Origin: Akkermansia muciniphila
GTDB lineage: Bacteria; Verrucomicrobiota; Verrucomicrobiia; Verrucomicrobiales; Akkermansiaceae
Direction: 5' to 3'
NCBI RefSeq assembly: GCF_040616545.1
Contig: NZ_CP156688.1
Location: forward strand, 2,666,001 to 2,730,000
Length of the DNA stretch: 64,000 nt
Positions within the stretch are counted from its first letter, which is position 1; every line of letters begins with the position of its first letter. Of the stretch, positions 15,256 through 24,327 are shown one piece after another. The notes beneath the pieces are model-generated. The model was not told the origin of the DNA. It searched no databases and saw only the letters and a list, made by a program, of their open reading frames with translations. The position numbers and the translations under genes were made by a program.

Positions 15256-17652
15256 TTATTCCTCCGTCCAGCTTACGGAAAGAGTTTCAAATTTGGCCCT
15301 CACCGGGATTCTCCACACCCGGCCATCCCTGGCCACGCCGCTGCACGGAATACCGTCCATCAGCGCGCTGACGAAAATCCCCGCCGGCAGGCCGTGCAGG
15401 ACCACCTCCGCGGACTCATGGAACGCGCAGGGATCCCCCTCGCACTTCCAGTCCAGTTCCAGGGAACTGGAGCCGCCGCGGTAAAGGAATTCATGCACGG
15501 CGCATTCCCCGTTCCTGTACCCGTAGCCGTCGCCCGCGTCTTCATACAGGTGGGAAGCTGTTTCCTCCTCCGGCGCCCACCAGACGTCCAGCGCCAGCGG
15601 GGGCCTGGACAGCTCGCCCACGTGCTGCTGGACGGGCCAATGAGGCACTACCGCCCCGCCGCGGACGTACACGGGGAGGAAGGAAAGCGGGCACTTCACC
15701 CACACGTCCTTTCCGGTGTCCTTCATCAGGCTGTCCGTGTGGTAGGAATACCAGACGCCCTCCGGAATGTACAGGAAGCGCCCTCCCTCCTGCGGCTCAT
15801 GAATGGGGACAACGTACAAATGGTCTCCAAGGAAGTATTCCGCTCCGCGCCAGTAGGTATCCCGGTTCTCAAAGCATTGGAGCGCCAGGGAGTGCAGCAC
15901 GGGCATGCCCGTTTCCGCATAACGCCGGAACTGGGTGTAAATATAGGGAAGAAGGCGGTACCGCCCTTCAATGGCGGCCTTCACGTATCCGGTCACCTCC
16001 TGGCCGAACACCCAGGGTTCCTGCCCGCCGAATTCCCCGGAGGAATGATTGCGGAAAAGGCCTTGGAACGCGGCCATCTGCATCCAGCGGCAGAACAGCT
16101 CCGGCGTGGGGTGGCCCATGAATCCCCCCGCATCCGCCCCCGCAAAGGAAATGCCGGAGGCGGCAAGCCGCTGGCACTGGAAGTTGGCCAGCTTCAAATG
16201 CTCCCAGTTGGAACGGTTGTCCCCCGTCCAGGTGGCGGCGAAGCGCTGAAGTCCGGCAAAACCCGCGCGGGACAGCAGGAAGGGGCGCCTGTCCGGCGCG
16301 TGGCGCTTCATGGCCAGCCAGGAGGCCTCCGCCATGCACTGCCCGTAAATGTTGTGGGCCTTCTCATGGGAACAGGGCATGCCGTCATATTCATGCCGCG
16401 TATCCATCGGGAACGTGCGGTCCGGAAAAATGACCGGCTCATTCATGTCGTTCCAAAGTCCGCGCACGCCCACCTCCTGAAGGTCATGCCTCAACAGGTC
16501 CGCCCACCAGCTCCGGACGGCAGGGGCCGTAAAATCCGGGAAATTGCAGAGCCCCGGCCAGACCTCCTCCGACAAAAGGGCGCCCTCCGCCCGGCGGCAG
16601 AAATAATTCCGTTCCAGGCCCTGCGCCCAGACCGGATTGGCCGGGTTGATCTTCACGCCGGGGTTCACGATCAGGACCGTCTTCACCCCGTCTTCCTCCA
16701 GGGAGCGGACCATTCCCGCCGCATCCGGAAAATTGTACTTGTCCCACGTGAACCCCTCCTTCTTCTCCATGTAATGGTGGTCCAGATGGATGGCGTCACA
16801 CGGTATCCCCAGGTCCCGGAACCGTTCCACCAGGTTGTACACGGCCTTGTCCGGGTAATAGCTCCATTTGGACTGGTGGTAGCCCAGGGCCCACAGCGGC
16901 GGCAGTTCCGGCGTGCCGGTAAGGCGGGTGTAGGCGGCCACGATGTCCAGCGGGCGGCGGTCGTAAATGAAGTAGTAATTCATCAGGCCCCCGAATGAAC
17001 CGAAGGTCAGCACCTTTTCATCCGTGGCGCCGAAGTCGAAGTAGGAGCGGCACGTATTGTCAAAAAGCAGGCCGTACGCCTTCCCGTCCCGGAGGCTCAG
17101 GAAAAACGGGATGCTCTTGTACAAGGGGTCGGACTCCTCATGAAAATCATAATGGTCCGCCCCCCACATGGAAAAATACTTGCCCCGCAGGTTCAGGGCG
17201 CAGGGCTTGTCCCCCAGGCCGAAGAAGTGCTCCGTTTCCTGGAGTTTTTTCCGTATCCACACGCGGGCGTCCCCCGTCCAGTCCTTGGACTCCCGGCCAA
17301 AGCCCCCTTCATCCGCCAGCAGGGGTTCATCAGTGACAAGATCGTAAAAATCCACCTTTTGCTCCTCCGTGCGGATGCGTATCCGCAACAGGGACGTTTC
17401 AATGACATGCACTCCCGCTTCGTCATGCTCCCGGATCTCCGCTCCCGGGGCCTCGTACGCGGGGTTCACGGCATAACTGGGTTCGTCCTCCGGCACCGGT
17501 CCGGTGAAGTACGTCACACGGACAATTCCGGCGTCCGCAATGCACACGCTGAGAGTTATTTTAGAAACGGCATTCGTGTATTCCCACTTGACCAGACGCC
17601 CCCGGAGAGGAGGCGTTTTCCGCTTTTCAGGGATGTTGGAAAAGGAACGCAT
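15256..17652 (-). CDS. Glycoside hydrolase family 31, alpha-glucosidase-like
   Basis: A 798-residue enzyme of GH31. The N-terminal beta-domain (about residues 20-215) precedes the (beta/alpha)8 barrel. The nucleophile is the Asp of GLWNDMNEP and the acid/base Asp is in TWTGDNRSNW. C-terminal beta-domains (about 610-798) include VYVRGGAVVPHWP. It most likely cleaves terminal alpha-glucosyl or alpha-xylosyl residues. No signal peptide is seen, so it is probably intracellular, which fits the glycogen genes across the divergent region. Two in-frame ATGs (17661, 17652) are three codons apart; I chose 17652. Confidence 0.9.
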   Translation of the reverse strand: MRSFSNIPEKRKTPPLRGRLVKWEYTNAVSKITLSVCIADAGIVRVTYFTGPVPEDEPSYAVNPAYEAPGAEIREHDEAGVHVIETSLLRIRIRTEEQKVDFYDLVTDEPLLADEGGFGRESKDWTGDARVWIRKKLQETEHFFGLGDKPCALNLRGKYFSMWGADHYDFHEESDPLYKSIPFFLSLRDGKAYGLLFDNTCRSYFDFGATDEKVLTFGSFGGLMNYYFIYDRRPLDIVAAYTRLTGTPELPPLWALGYHQSKWSYYPDKAVYNLVERFRDLGIPCDAIHLDHHYMEKKEGFTWDKYNFPDAAGMVRSLEEDGVKTVLIVNPGVKINPANPVWAQGLERNYFCRRAEGALLSEEVWPGLCNFPDFTAPAVRSWWADLLRHDLQEVGVRGLWNDMNEPVIFPDRTFPMDTRHEYDGMPCSHEKAHNIYGQCMAEASWLAMKRHAPDRRPFLLSRAGFAGLQRFAATWTGDNRSNWEHLKLANFQCQRLAASGISFAGADAGGFMGHPTPELFCRWMQMAAFQGLFRNHSSGEFGGQEPWVFGQEVTGYVKAAIEGRYRLLPYIYTQFRRYAETGMPVLHSLALQCFENRDTYWRGAEYFLGDHLYVVPIHEPQEGGRFLYIPEGVWYSYHTDSLMKDTGKDVWVKCPLSFLPVYVRGGAVVPHWPVQQHVGELSRPPLALDVWWAPEEETASHLYEDAGDGYGYRNGECAVHEFLYRGGSSSLELDWKCEGDPCAFHESAEVVLHGLPAGIFVSALMDGIPCSGVARDGRVWRIPVRAKFETLSVSWTEE

Positions 17653-17872
17653 GGAAGCCAAACAGAAGAAAGTATCAAGGGTGTTCGGTTTAGATTAAAC
17701 CCATTTTATGACGAACGCAAGATTGAACTAAACCAGCGCTTTTCTTTTCATTATTAAGACAAAATTACTAATATTCGTCTAGACCACACATGAAAAATCT
17801 GATTTTATTGCCTTGGTGCACAACACGGCATGGCGCCGCTTCCTTCCCGACACCGACAACCCACATCAACCA
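17653..17872. promoter_or_regulatory. AT-rich divergent promoter region
   Basis: About 220 bp between the GH31 gene (minus) and the glycogen synthase-like gene (plus), markedly AT-rich from 17690 to 17815 against a GC-rich background. It probably holds promoters for both directions. No specific operator or hairpin is convincing. Confidence 0.45.
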
Positions 17873-19171
17873 ATGAGCACAATCCGAGTTCTTACATTAG
17901 GATGGGAATTCCCACCCCTGGTTAACGGGGGGCTGGGCATTGCCTGCCTTGGCCTTTCCAAGGCACTGGCAAAAAAAGTGAATTTAAGGGTGATCGTTCC
18001 CAAGGCCGATCCCTCCGCCCTTTTCGACGGGTTCCAGCTCACTGGCCTCAACAATGTCTCCTACCGGGAAGTGGAGCAGGTGGACCAGAAATATTCCTAT
18101 GACAGCTTCGCCCTGGTGGAGCACGCCCCCATTGAACTGGACCCCTACACCACGGTGGAAGGGGAGTCCGGCACGGTGCAGTTCACCAAGGAAGGCCGCA
18201 TCACCTTCTCCAAGACTCATGAAGCGGACCTCCAGCTTTTCAAGAACAAGGAAGACCTCTATGCCGGAGACCTGGCCCTGAAAGTCATCCAGTTCTCCAA
18301 AATAGCGGTGAAAGTGGCCATGCAGCAGGATTTTGACATCATCCACGCCCATGACTGGATGACCTACCTGGCCGGGGTGGAAGTGAAAAAAGCCACGGGC
18401 AAGCCCTTGGTGGTGCACCTGCACGCCTCCCAGTTTGACCGCGCCGGAGCGGACGCCCGCGGCTGGATTTACGACATTGAGAAATTCGGCATGGAACAGG
18501 CGGACGCCGTCATCCCGGTCAGCAAGTACACGGGCACCATCGCCAGCGGTCACTATGCCATTGACCCCCACAAGATTTTCCCCATCCACAACGGAGCGGA
18601 CCCCGTCAAGGTGTTCAAGGGAAAGAAAAAATTCCCGGAAAAGCTCGTGCTCTTCCTGGGGCGCCTCACGGCCCAGAAAGGCCCGGGCTTCTTCCTGCAA
18701 ATCGCCGCCAAGGTGCTGGAGCAGACGGACGACGTGCGCTTCGTCATGGCCGGTACCGGAGAAAAACTCCGCCAGCTGATTGAATCCGGCGCGTTCAAGG
18801 GCGTGGGGGACAAATTCCACTTCACCGGATTCCTGAACAAGGACAAGGTGAATGACCTGCTCTCCATCACGGACATCTACTGCATGCCGTCCGTCTCGGA
18901 ACCCTTCGGCCTCTCCGCCCTGGAAGCCGCCCAGTTCAACATTCCCGCCGTCATCTCCAAGCAATCCGGCGTGGCGGAAGTCATGAAGGGAGCCCTGAAA
19001 GCGGACTTCTGGGACGTCAACAAGATGGCGGAACACATCGTGCACCTCTGCACGGATGAGGAACTGTACCGGAAAGTGGTGGAACAGAGCACGGAGGACA
19101 TTAAGGCCTCCACCTGGGACGCCGCCGCGGACAAGGTCATCCGGGTTTATGAACATGTGCTGAACCGCTAA
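17873..19171 (+). CDS. GT4 glycosyltransferase, glycogen synthase-like
   Basis: A 432-residue retaining glycosyltransferase with two Rossmann domains. The N-terminal domain begins with LGWEFPPLVNGGLG, the glycogen/starch synthase acceptor-site pattern, and has HAHDWMTYLAGV. The C-terminal domain has LFLGRLTAQKGP and the E-x7-E motif in SEPFGLSALEA. It probably extends alpha-1,4-glucan from a nucleotide-glucose donor. The ATG at 17873 gives the family N-terminus; the frame opens at 17813. A GH57 gene follows after 51 bp, a pairing also known in Bacteroidota glycogen loci. It is not the classical GT5 GlgA, so I leave out the symbol. Confidence 0.88.
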   Translation: MSTIRVLTLGWEFPPLVNGGLGIACLGLSKALAKKVNLRVIVPKADPSALFDGFQLTGLNNVSYREVEQVDQKYSYDSFALVEHAPIELDPYTTVEGESGTVQFTKEGRITFSKTHEADLQLFKNKEDLYAGDLALKVIQFSKIAVKVAMQQDFDIIHAHDWMTYLAGVEVKKATGKPLVVHLHASQFDRAGADARGWIYDIEKFGMEQADAVIPVSKYTGTIASGHYAIDPHKIFPIHNGADPVKVFKGKKKFPEKLVLFLGRLTAQKGPGFFLQIAAKVLEQTDDVRFVMAGTGEKLRQLIESGAFKGVGDKFHFTGFLNKDKVNDLLSITDIYCMPSVSEPFGLSALEAAQFNIPAVISKQSGVAEVMKGALKADFWDVNKMAEHIVHLCTDEELYRKVVEQSTEDIKASTWDAAADKVIRVYEHVLNR

Positions 19172-19222
19172 AACTCCCCCCCTCAACCCACACGATAACT
19201 CACAGCCCTCTCCCCCCGTCCA

Positions 19223-20401
19223 ATGAGCAATATTTCCCTCACTTTCGTGGCACACCAGCCCAACCGGCTGATTCATTACGATTTCTTCAAAATTGGAGAA
19301 CACGCCTTTTATGAAGATGACGATCTGAATGCCCGCGTGCTCAGCACGGTGGCGGAACGCTGTTATTTCCCGGCCACCCGGCTGATGAAGCAGCTCATTG
19401 AACTGACGGAGGGCAAATTCCGTTTCGGGCTGGCCCTCAGCGGCGTCATTCTGGAACAGGCCCTGTACCACAGGCCGGACCTCATCGCCGCCTTCAAGGA
19501 ACTGGCGGAAACCGGCTGCGTGGACTTTCTGGTGATGCCTTACTACAACTCCCTGGCCTCCGTCTATTCCCCCCAGGAATTCGCGGAACAGATTGAAGAA
19601 CACCGGGAGCTTCTCAAAAAACTCTTCCGCCGGGAATCAGACGTGCTGATGAACACCGGAATGCTTTACTCCAACGCCATTGCGGCGCAGGCGGAAACGC
19701 TCGGATTCAAGGGAATCATGGCGGACGGCAACCCCGCCATGCTCAAGGGATTCACCAGCAATGAAGTATTTCTGGCTCCGTGGGTGTACAACACCACCAC
19801 CATCTTCCGCAACCGGGAACTCTCCAATGACCTGGCGATCATGCGGACCGATCCGGAATGGCCGGAATACCCGCTTCCCCCCACCACCTTCGCAGACTGG
19901 CTGACGCACCAGCAGGGCAGCGTCACCACCCTGTCCATGGACTATGAAACGCTTGGCGAACGCCAGTCAGACGCTACGGGCGTCTTTGAATTCTGGCGCA
20001 CCATGATTCTCTCCTGCGTGGAAGCAGGCAATCGGTTCATGACCCCGTCTGAAGTAGCGCAGGAAATCAAGCCCGTCTCCGTCTGTGAATGCACCCAGGA
20101 AATGACCTGCTCCACCTTCGGAACCATGTCCCACTGGAACGGCAACGTCATGCAGGATGAAGCCATCCGCAAAATCTACCGGCTGGAAAAACCGGTAAAG
20201 GCCGCCGATGACAAGGACCTTACCCACGTCTGGCGCAAGCTTCAGAGTGCGGACCACTTCCATTACATGCAGAAGGAAAACTCCTTCACCCCGTATGCCT
20301 CTGCCTTTGACGCATACATCTACTACATGAACGCTCTGGCAGACCTGCAAATCCGGGTCAAGCGGGAATCCCGGAAACCCGTTCCCGCGGCAGCTTCCTG
20401 A
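19223..20401 (+). CDS. GH57 alpha-amylase-like protein, nucleophile replaced
   Basis: A 392-residue GH57 protein. Conserved region 1 is HQPNR (11-15), region 2 is SGVILEQ (73-79), region 3 is NTGMLYSNAIAA (144-155) and region 4 is LSMDYETLGERQ (237-248). In active GH57 alpha-amylases region 3 reads N-T-E and its Glu is the nucleophile; here it is Gly146. The acid/base Asp of region 4 is present (Asp240). The GH57 literature describes alpha-amylase-like homologues that lack one or both catalytic residues, and this seems to be one. It follows the GT4 gene by 51 bp and is probably part of glycogen metabolism, as a binding or scaffold protein or with altered chemistry. Confidence 0.85.
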   Translation: MSNISLTFVAHQPNRLIHYDFFKIGEHAFYEDDDLNARVLSTVAERCYFPATRLMKQLIELTEGKFRFGLALSGVILEQALYHRPDLIAAFKELAETGCVDFLVMPYYNSLASVYSPQEFAEQIEEHRELLKKLFRRESDVLMNTGMLYSNAIAAQAETLGFKGIMADGNPAMLKGFTSNEVFLAPWVYNTTTIFRNRELSNDLAIMRTDPEWPEYPLPPTTFADWLTHQQGSVTTLSMDYETLGERQSDATGVFEFWRTMILSCVEAGNRFMTPSEVAQEIKPVSVCECTQEMTCSTFGTMSHWNGNVMQDEAIRKIYRLEKPVKAADDKDLTHVWRKLQSADHFHYMQKENSFTPYASAFDAYIYYMNALADLQIRVKRESRKPVPAAAS

Positions 20402-20455
20402 CCTCCTGGTCCGTGCCCCCTGGCCCGTTTGGAGCGCAGCAAAAGCCTTTGCAGC

Positions 20456-20493
20456 AATAAAAATCCCCGTGCGTTCTCACGGAGCGCACGGGG
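20456..20493 (-). terminator. Rho-independent terminator after def
   Basis: A perfect 9-bp stem, CCCCGTGCG (20465-20473) with CGCACGGGG (20485-20493), with an 11-base loop. On the minus strand it is followed by ATTTTTATT. It lies 74 bp beyond the def stop and would end the tonB-exbB-exbD-def transcript; it may also serve the convergent GH57 gene. Confidence 0.82.
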
Positions 20494-20566
20494 TCCATCG
20501 GGAAATCCGTTCCTCTGATATATCCGGTTTCATGGCTGCCGTAAAAGCTTGCAGCGCGCCGGAAGG

Positions 20567-21115
20567 CTAATACTCCACAGCCAGGCGCTTCAGCTTGTTG
20601 CGCAGGGTAATCTTCTGGGCGGAGGAAACGCGCTCCACAAACAGGATGCCGTTCAAATGGTCGCATTCATGCTGCAGGCACCTGGCCAGCAGCCCGTTGC
20701 AGTCAATCGTCACTTCCCTGCCGTCTATCAGAAGCACCGTGGCTTTGACAAAATCCGGCCGCACGACGGAAGCGCGGATCTTGAGCACGCTCAGGCAGCC
20801 TTCATGGAAGGGGTGCATAGGACCGTAAGGCTCCAGAACGGGATTGGCAAACATCAGGGGCATGATGTCGGACAACTTCTTGTCTTCCCCGTTCACCTTC
20901 AGCCACGTCACGGACTCTTCCTCCTGCGGAATATCAATCACCACCAGTTGCACGGGAATGCTCACCTGCGGTGCCGCCAGGCCGATTCCCTCCGCGGCGT
21001 ACATGGTTTCCAGCATGTTTTCCGCCAGGGCCTTCAGGCCTTCGTCAAAATGTTCCACGGGACGGCATTTTTCCTTCAATACCGGATTTCCATACTGTGC
21101 TATTTCCAATAACAT
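20567..21115 (-). CDS. def: Peptide deformylase
   Basis: A 182-residue metalloenzyme that removes the formyl group from nascent N-terminal methionine. All three family motifs are present: GIGLAAPQ, EGCLS and QHECDH, which supply Gln, Cys and the HExxH-type metal ligands. The C-terminal extension is short. It is the last gene of a minus-strand run after exbD (31 bp apart) and is followed by a strong terminator. Confidence 0.96.
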   Translation of the reverse strand: MLLEIAQYGNPVLKEKCRPVEHFDEGLKALAENMLETMYAAEGIGLAAPQVSIPVQLVVIDIPQEEESVTWLKVNGEDKKLSDIMPLMFANPVLEPYGPMHPFHEGCLSVLKIRASVVRPDFVKATVLLIDGREVTIDCNGLLARCLQHECDHLNGILFVERVSSAQKITLRNKLKRLAVEY

Positions 21116-21146
21116 TGGGAGGAGGAAGTGTTATATGTTAAGGCGT

Positions 21147-21575
21147 TTACTGAGCGCCGGACTTGTTGATTTCTATTCTGGCAGGAACATCCCCCGCGTC
21201 AATACCCACAGATGTCAGCGCATCCCAAATGCCTACAATGACGCCAAACTCCGCCTTTTTATCAACATCAAGCTGTAATTTGACCTCCGGATTTTCCTTC
21301 TTCAGCGCTTCCAGCGCGGCGGCCAGTTCCTTCATCTCCACCAGGCTACCATTCAGGGAAATGGAGGATTCCCCCGTCACGGCCAGTACGGCCCGCTGTT
21401 CCGAGGAAGGAGCCCCTTCCATGAACTCCGCGCCGGGAACGTCTATCTTCAGCAGGGACTGCGGCTTTTTCCACTGGGTATGGACAATGAAAAAGATGAG
21501 CAGAATGGTTAAAATATCAATCATGGGGACAATCGGCACCCCCATGCTCCTTGCTTTCTTGCGGTAAAACTGCAT
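21147..21575 (-). CDS. exbD: ExbD/TolR-family proton-channel subunit
   Basis: A 142-residue inner-membrane protein with a short cytosolic N-terminus, one membrane helix (VPMIDILTILLIFFIVHT) containing the essential Asp of V-P-M-I-D, and a periplasmic domain with LDVDKKAEFGVIVGIWDAL. It forms the proton-driven motor with ExbB and energises TonB. The stop of exbB lies 7 bp upstream. It could alternatively belong to a Tol-Pal system, but the gene before the pair is TonB-like. Confidence 0.9.
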   Translation of the reverse strand: MQFYRKKARSMGVPIVPMIDILTILLIFFIVHTQWKKPQSLLKIDVPGAEFMEGAPSSEQRAVLAVTGESSISLNGSLVEMKELAAALEALKKENPEVKLQLDVDKKAEFGVIVGIWDALTSVGIDAGDVPARIEINKSGAQ

Positions 21576-21582
21576 GGCCGGA

Positions 21583-22209
21583 TCAGTGTTGGGAATGATG
21601 GCAGCGGAAGGAAATCAGCTCCGTGAGCAGAACTTCCATGGAGGCCGAGATGCGCTCCAGCTTGCGGGAATAATAAACGTGGGCGATCACGGCGGGGGTG
21701 GCGATGGCAAGACCGGCAATCGTCGTATTCAGCGCCTGGGCGATCCCCTGGGCAATCATGCCGTGGCTCTCATCCATGCCGAACACGCTGAAAATCTGCA
21801 CCAGGCCGCTGGCGGTCCCCAGAATGCCGAACATGGGGGCGATCATCACAATCATGTCCAGCAGGGGGAGGCCCGCCTGGAGCATCACGAATTCTTCACG
21901 GGCCTTCACCTGGATCATCTCCTTCAGGGAGGCTTCATCCTCCAGCGGGGAATTCAGGGCGTCCAGCACCAGACGGCCTTCCACGGAATTGGAATCCGCG
22001 GCGATCTTCTCCAGCTCACCGCGCTCCAGGGTGCCGCCGGTGTACTGTTCCACGGCCCGGATCAGCCTGGCGGGACAGATGATGCTCCTCTTCATATTGA
22101 ACATACGGTAAATGACGGCCGCAATGAGGAGGACGGAACAGGCCGCCAGCGGATACATGAAGACGCCGCCTGCCTGGAAGAATATGATGCAATCCTTGAT
22201 AAAGTTCAT
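21583..22209 (-). CDS. exbB: ExbB/TolQ/MotA-family proton-channel subunit
   Basis: A 208-residue protein with three membrane segments: one near the N-terminus (about 15-33) and two in the second half (about 110-135 and 150-180). The motifs PMFGILGTASGLVQIF and GIAQALNTTIAGLAIATPAVIA are the MotA/TolQ/ExbB domain, with the Thr residues that line the channel. It acts with ExbD and the TonB-like protein encoded just upstream (41-bp gap). Confidence 0.92.
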   Translation of the reverse strand: MNFIKDCIIFFQAGGVFMYPLAACSVLLIAAVIYRMFNMKRSIICPARLIRAVEQYTGGTLERGELEKIAADSNSVEGRLVLDALNSPLEDEASLKEMIQVKAREEFVMLQAGLPLLDMIVMIAPMFGILGTASGLVQIFSVFGMDESHGMIAQGIAQALNTTIAGLAIATPAVIAHVYYSRKLERISASMEVLLTELISFRCHHSQH

Positions 22210-22250
22210 AATGATGTATCAGTGAATGGTGTTTGTAGGATGGTAGGTTG

Positions 22251-23468
22251 TTAGAAATTGAAGTCGAAGTACATTTCCAGCGACTCCCCGATGAGCGCGC
22301 TCTTCACTTCCGGCGGCATCGCGGGAAGCCGCGCGAGCTTGATGGCGAGGAAAGTGAAGGACTTCTGCACCTCGCTGGCCCCCACGCGGGAAGTCTGCCG
22401 CATGGAGGAGACCTTGCCGTTCTTGCCGATCAGGATGCGGATGCGCACGGTCCCGGTGACGATCAGGTCCCGGTTCAAGTCACACTGGCGGTACCACTGT
22501 TCCCCGATGGCGCGGTAAACCATCGCCTGGTACATGCCCATGGGCGTGGCCTCTACATCCAGCGTGGGACGCCGCCCAAAACTGAATTTGCCCGTCTGCT
22601 TGGTCTTCTGCTCATGGGTCTTGAAGCCGGGCTGGCTCTCCGCATTGAACATGGGGTCATACAGGGGCTGCTTCTGCACCGGGCGCGTATTGGGGGGAAG
22701 GTTCAGGTTCGGAAGGTTCAGGGGAGGATTCTCGGCGCCCTTCGCAATGCTCCTGGCCAGCTCCTCAAGAGGGTCCGGCTTTTCCGGCGCGCCGGGCTGG
22801 GGCAGCGTCACCGCATGAGGAAGCTGCACGGCCCTTTCCTGCGCAGGGCGGCGGTTCTGCCGGGCCAGCCCTTCCTCGCTTGATTTGCCGGGCGCTCCCG
22901 TCTTGTTGGAGGAAGGGTCCATGGAATCCGGATGCCCCGCGGGAGGCATGGACGGCTCCTGGGGCTGGGGCGGAACGCTGGCGGAAGCTCCTGGGGCGGC
23001 ATCCTTGTTGCCGTCCCGCTCGTGGCTCATGTCGCCATCCTGCCTCTCCTGGTCAAAAAGGACAATCTCCCCGTTCTCACGCTCCACGCCGTCCTGCGCG
23101 GGCATGTCCCTGCTGCTGTCCGGGTCCTTCCGGCCGCCTTCCGCCCGCGTATTCCTGTTGCTCTGGAATTGGGGCGTTTCCGGCCTGGTGGCGCTCTCCT
23201 GCTCCTCACTGGTCTTCACGATGGAAGGCAGGCGTTCCTCCGGCGCCTGTCTCCTGCCCTCCTGCGGGGCCTCCACCTTCTTTACCATGCGCGCACTCAC
23301 CACCACCTGCCGCTTCTCCGCTGCCGGGGGGCGCGGGGAGGCCAGCCATTCCTCCGGAACCAGGTAGCTCCCCGCCAGTAAAAACAGGTGCACAAGCACG
23401 GACAGCAGCAGGCACATGCCCCAGGAAACCCGGAACAGCCCTTTTCGCCGTCGTTGCTTGAAACTCAT
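22251..23468 (-). CDS. tonB: TonB-like energy transducer
   Basis: A 405-residue protein with a cytosolic basic N-terminus, one membrane anchor (about residues 14-37, SWGMCLLLSVLVHLFLLAGSY, with the His typical of TonB/TolA anchors), a long Pro/Glu/Gln-rich linker (about 45-270) and a globular C-terminal domain (about 310-405) with VTGTVRIRILIGKNGKV, the G-x-V-x-V-x-F-x-I-x-x-x-G-x-V pattern of TonB. It would deliver ExbB/ExbD energy to outer-membrane transporters. The linker is long for TonB, and a TolA-like role is possible. The ATG at 23468 was chosen over 23504 because family similarity starts there. Confidence 0.85.
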   Translation of the reverse strand: MSFKQRRRKGLFRVSWGMCLLLSVLVHLFLLAGSYLVPEEWLASPRPPAAEKRQVVVSARMVKKVEAPQEGRRQAPEERLPSIVKTSEEQESATRPETPQFQSNRNTRAEGGRKDPDSSRDMPAQDGVERENGEIVLFDQERQDGDMSHERDGNKDAAPGASASVPPQPQEPSMPPAGHPDSMDPSSNKTGAPGKSSEEGLARQNRRPAQERAVQLPHAVTLPQPGAPEKPDPLEELARSIAKGAENPPLNLPNLNLPPNTRPVQKQPLYDPMFNAESQPGFKTHEQKTKQTGKFSFGRRPTLDVEATPMGMYQAMVYRAIGEQWYRQCDLNRDLIVTGTVRIRILIGKNGKVSSMRQTSRVGASEVQKSFTFLAIKLARLPAMPPEVKSALIGESLEMYFDFNF

Positions 23469-23660
23469 GGAGGTAAAGTTTTCACGGTTCCATGACAAAT
23501 GCAATGTAGAAAGGAGACATGATTGAAGGACGATTCCGCAATTTAGTATTGCACAAGAGCCCGCGCAGGCCCATAGTTGCTAGCGACCAACCACACGCCC
23601 CTACAGGCAAGGCGTCCCTCCCATACTATTACCATATACACCTCGTTAACACCCACCCAT

Positions 23661-24167
23661 ATGGCCAATCTCAACAAAGTCTTCTTAATGGGCAATCTTA
23701 CCGCTGATCCCGAGCTGCGCTACACCCCCAAGGGCACCGCCGTCACGGACATTCGCCTTGCCATTAACCGCTACTATGCGGGAGACAACAGCGAACGCCA
23801 GGAAGAAACCACCTTCGTGGACGTTACCCTCTGGAACCGTCAGGCGGAAGTGGCCGGCAACTACCTCAGCAAGGGCCGCGGAGTCTTTGTGGAAGGACGC
23901 CTGCAACTGGACTCCTGGGAAGACAAGGCCTCCGGCCAGAAGCGCACCAAGCTGCGGGTAATCGGTGAAAACATCCAGCTCTTCCCCCGCGGCGGTGAAG
24001 GCGACATGGGCGGCGCTCCGCGCCAGCAGTCCCAGGGCGCGCCCCGCTCCAGCAACTACGGGCAGTCCCAGTCCCGCCCGGCCCAGAACTACAACCCTCC
24101 CCCCATGCCGTCCAACAACCAGCCCTCCAACGACTTTGGAGACATGGACGACGAAATTCCGTTCTAA
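23661..24167 (+). CDS. ssb: Single-stranded DNA-binding protein
   Basis: A 168-residue SSB. The OB-fold (about 1-108) opens with MANLNKVFLMGNLTADPEL and contains the typical TFVDVTLWN segment. A flexible Gly/Gln/Ser/Pro-rich linker follows (about 112-158), and the acidic protein-interaction tip is DMDDEIPF, the canonical C-terminal peptide. The ATG at 23661 gives the standard N-terminus; the frame opens at 23577. It is flanked by a divergent promoter region and followed by a strong terminator, so it is transcribed alone. Confidence 0.97.
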   Translation: MANLNKVFLMGNLTADPELRYTPKGTAVTDIRLAINRYYAGDNSERQEETTFVDVTLWNRQAEVAGNYLSKGRGVFVEGRLQLDSWEDKASGQKRTKLRVIGENIQLFPRGGEGDMGGAPRQQSQGAPRSSNYGQSQSRPAQNYNPPPMPSNNQPSNDFGDMDDEIPF

Positions 24168-24196
24168 ATTGCAGGGCATTCCCTTTCTTTTTCCAG

Positions 24197-24227
24197 GCCG
24201 CCTTTCCTCCGTGTCAGGCGGCTTTTT
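24197..24227 (+). terminator. Rho-independent terminator after ssb
   Basis: Stem GCCGCCT (24197-24203) with AGGCGGC (24216-24222), a 12-base loop, then TTTTT at 24223-24227, starting 30 bp after the ssb stop. Confidence 0.85.
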
Positions 24228-24327
24228 CATGCCCTGAATGCCCGGCGCCCTTCACCAGTTGACGGAGTGCGGTTCCCCGTTCATTTCAGCTTGGCAAAAC
24301 AGGTCCGTCCCGGCATACTTCCCGCGT

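Noticed and set aside
17984-19603. A 539-codon minus-strand open frame
   Set aside because: It is a shadow of the GT4 and GH57 genes, with no recognisable motif.
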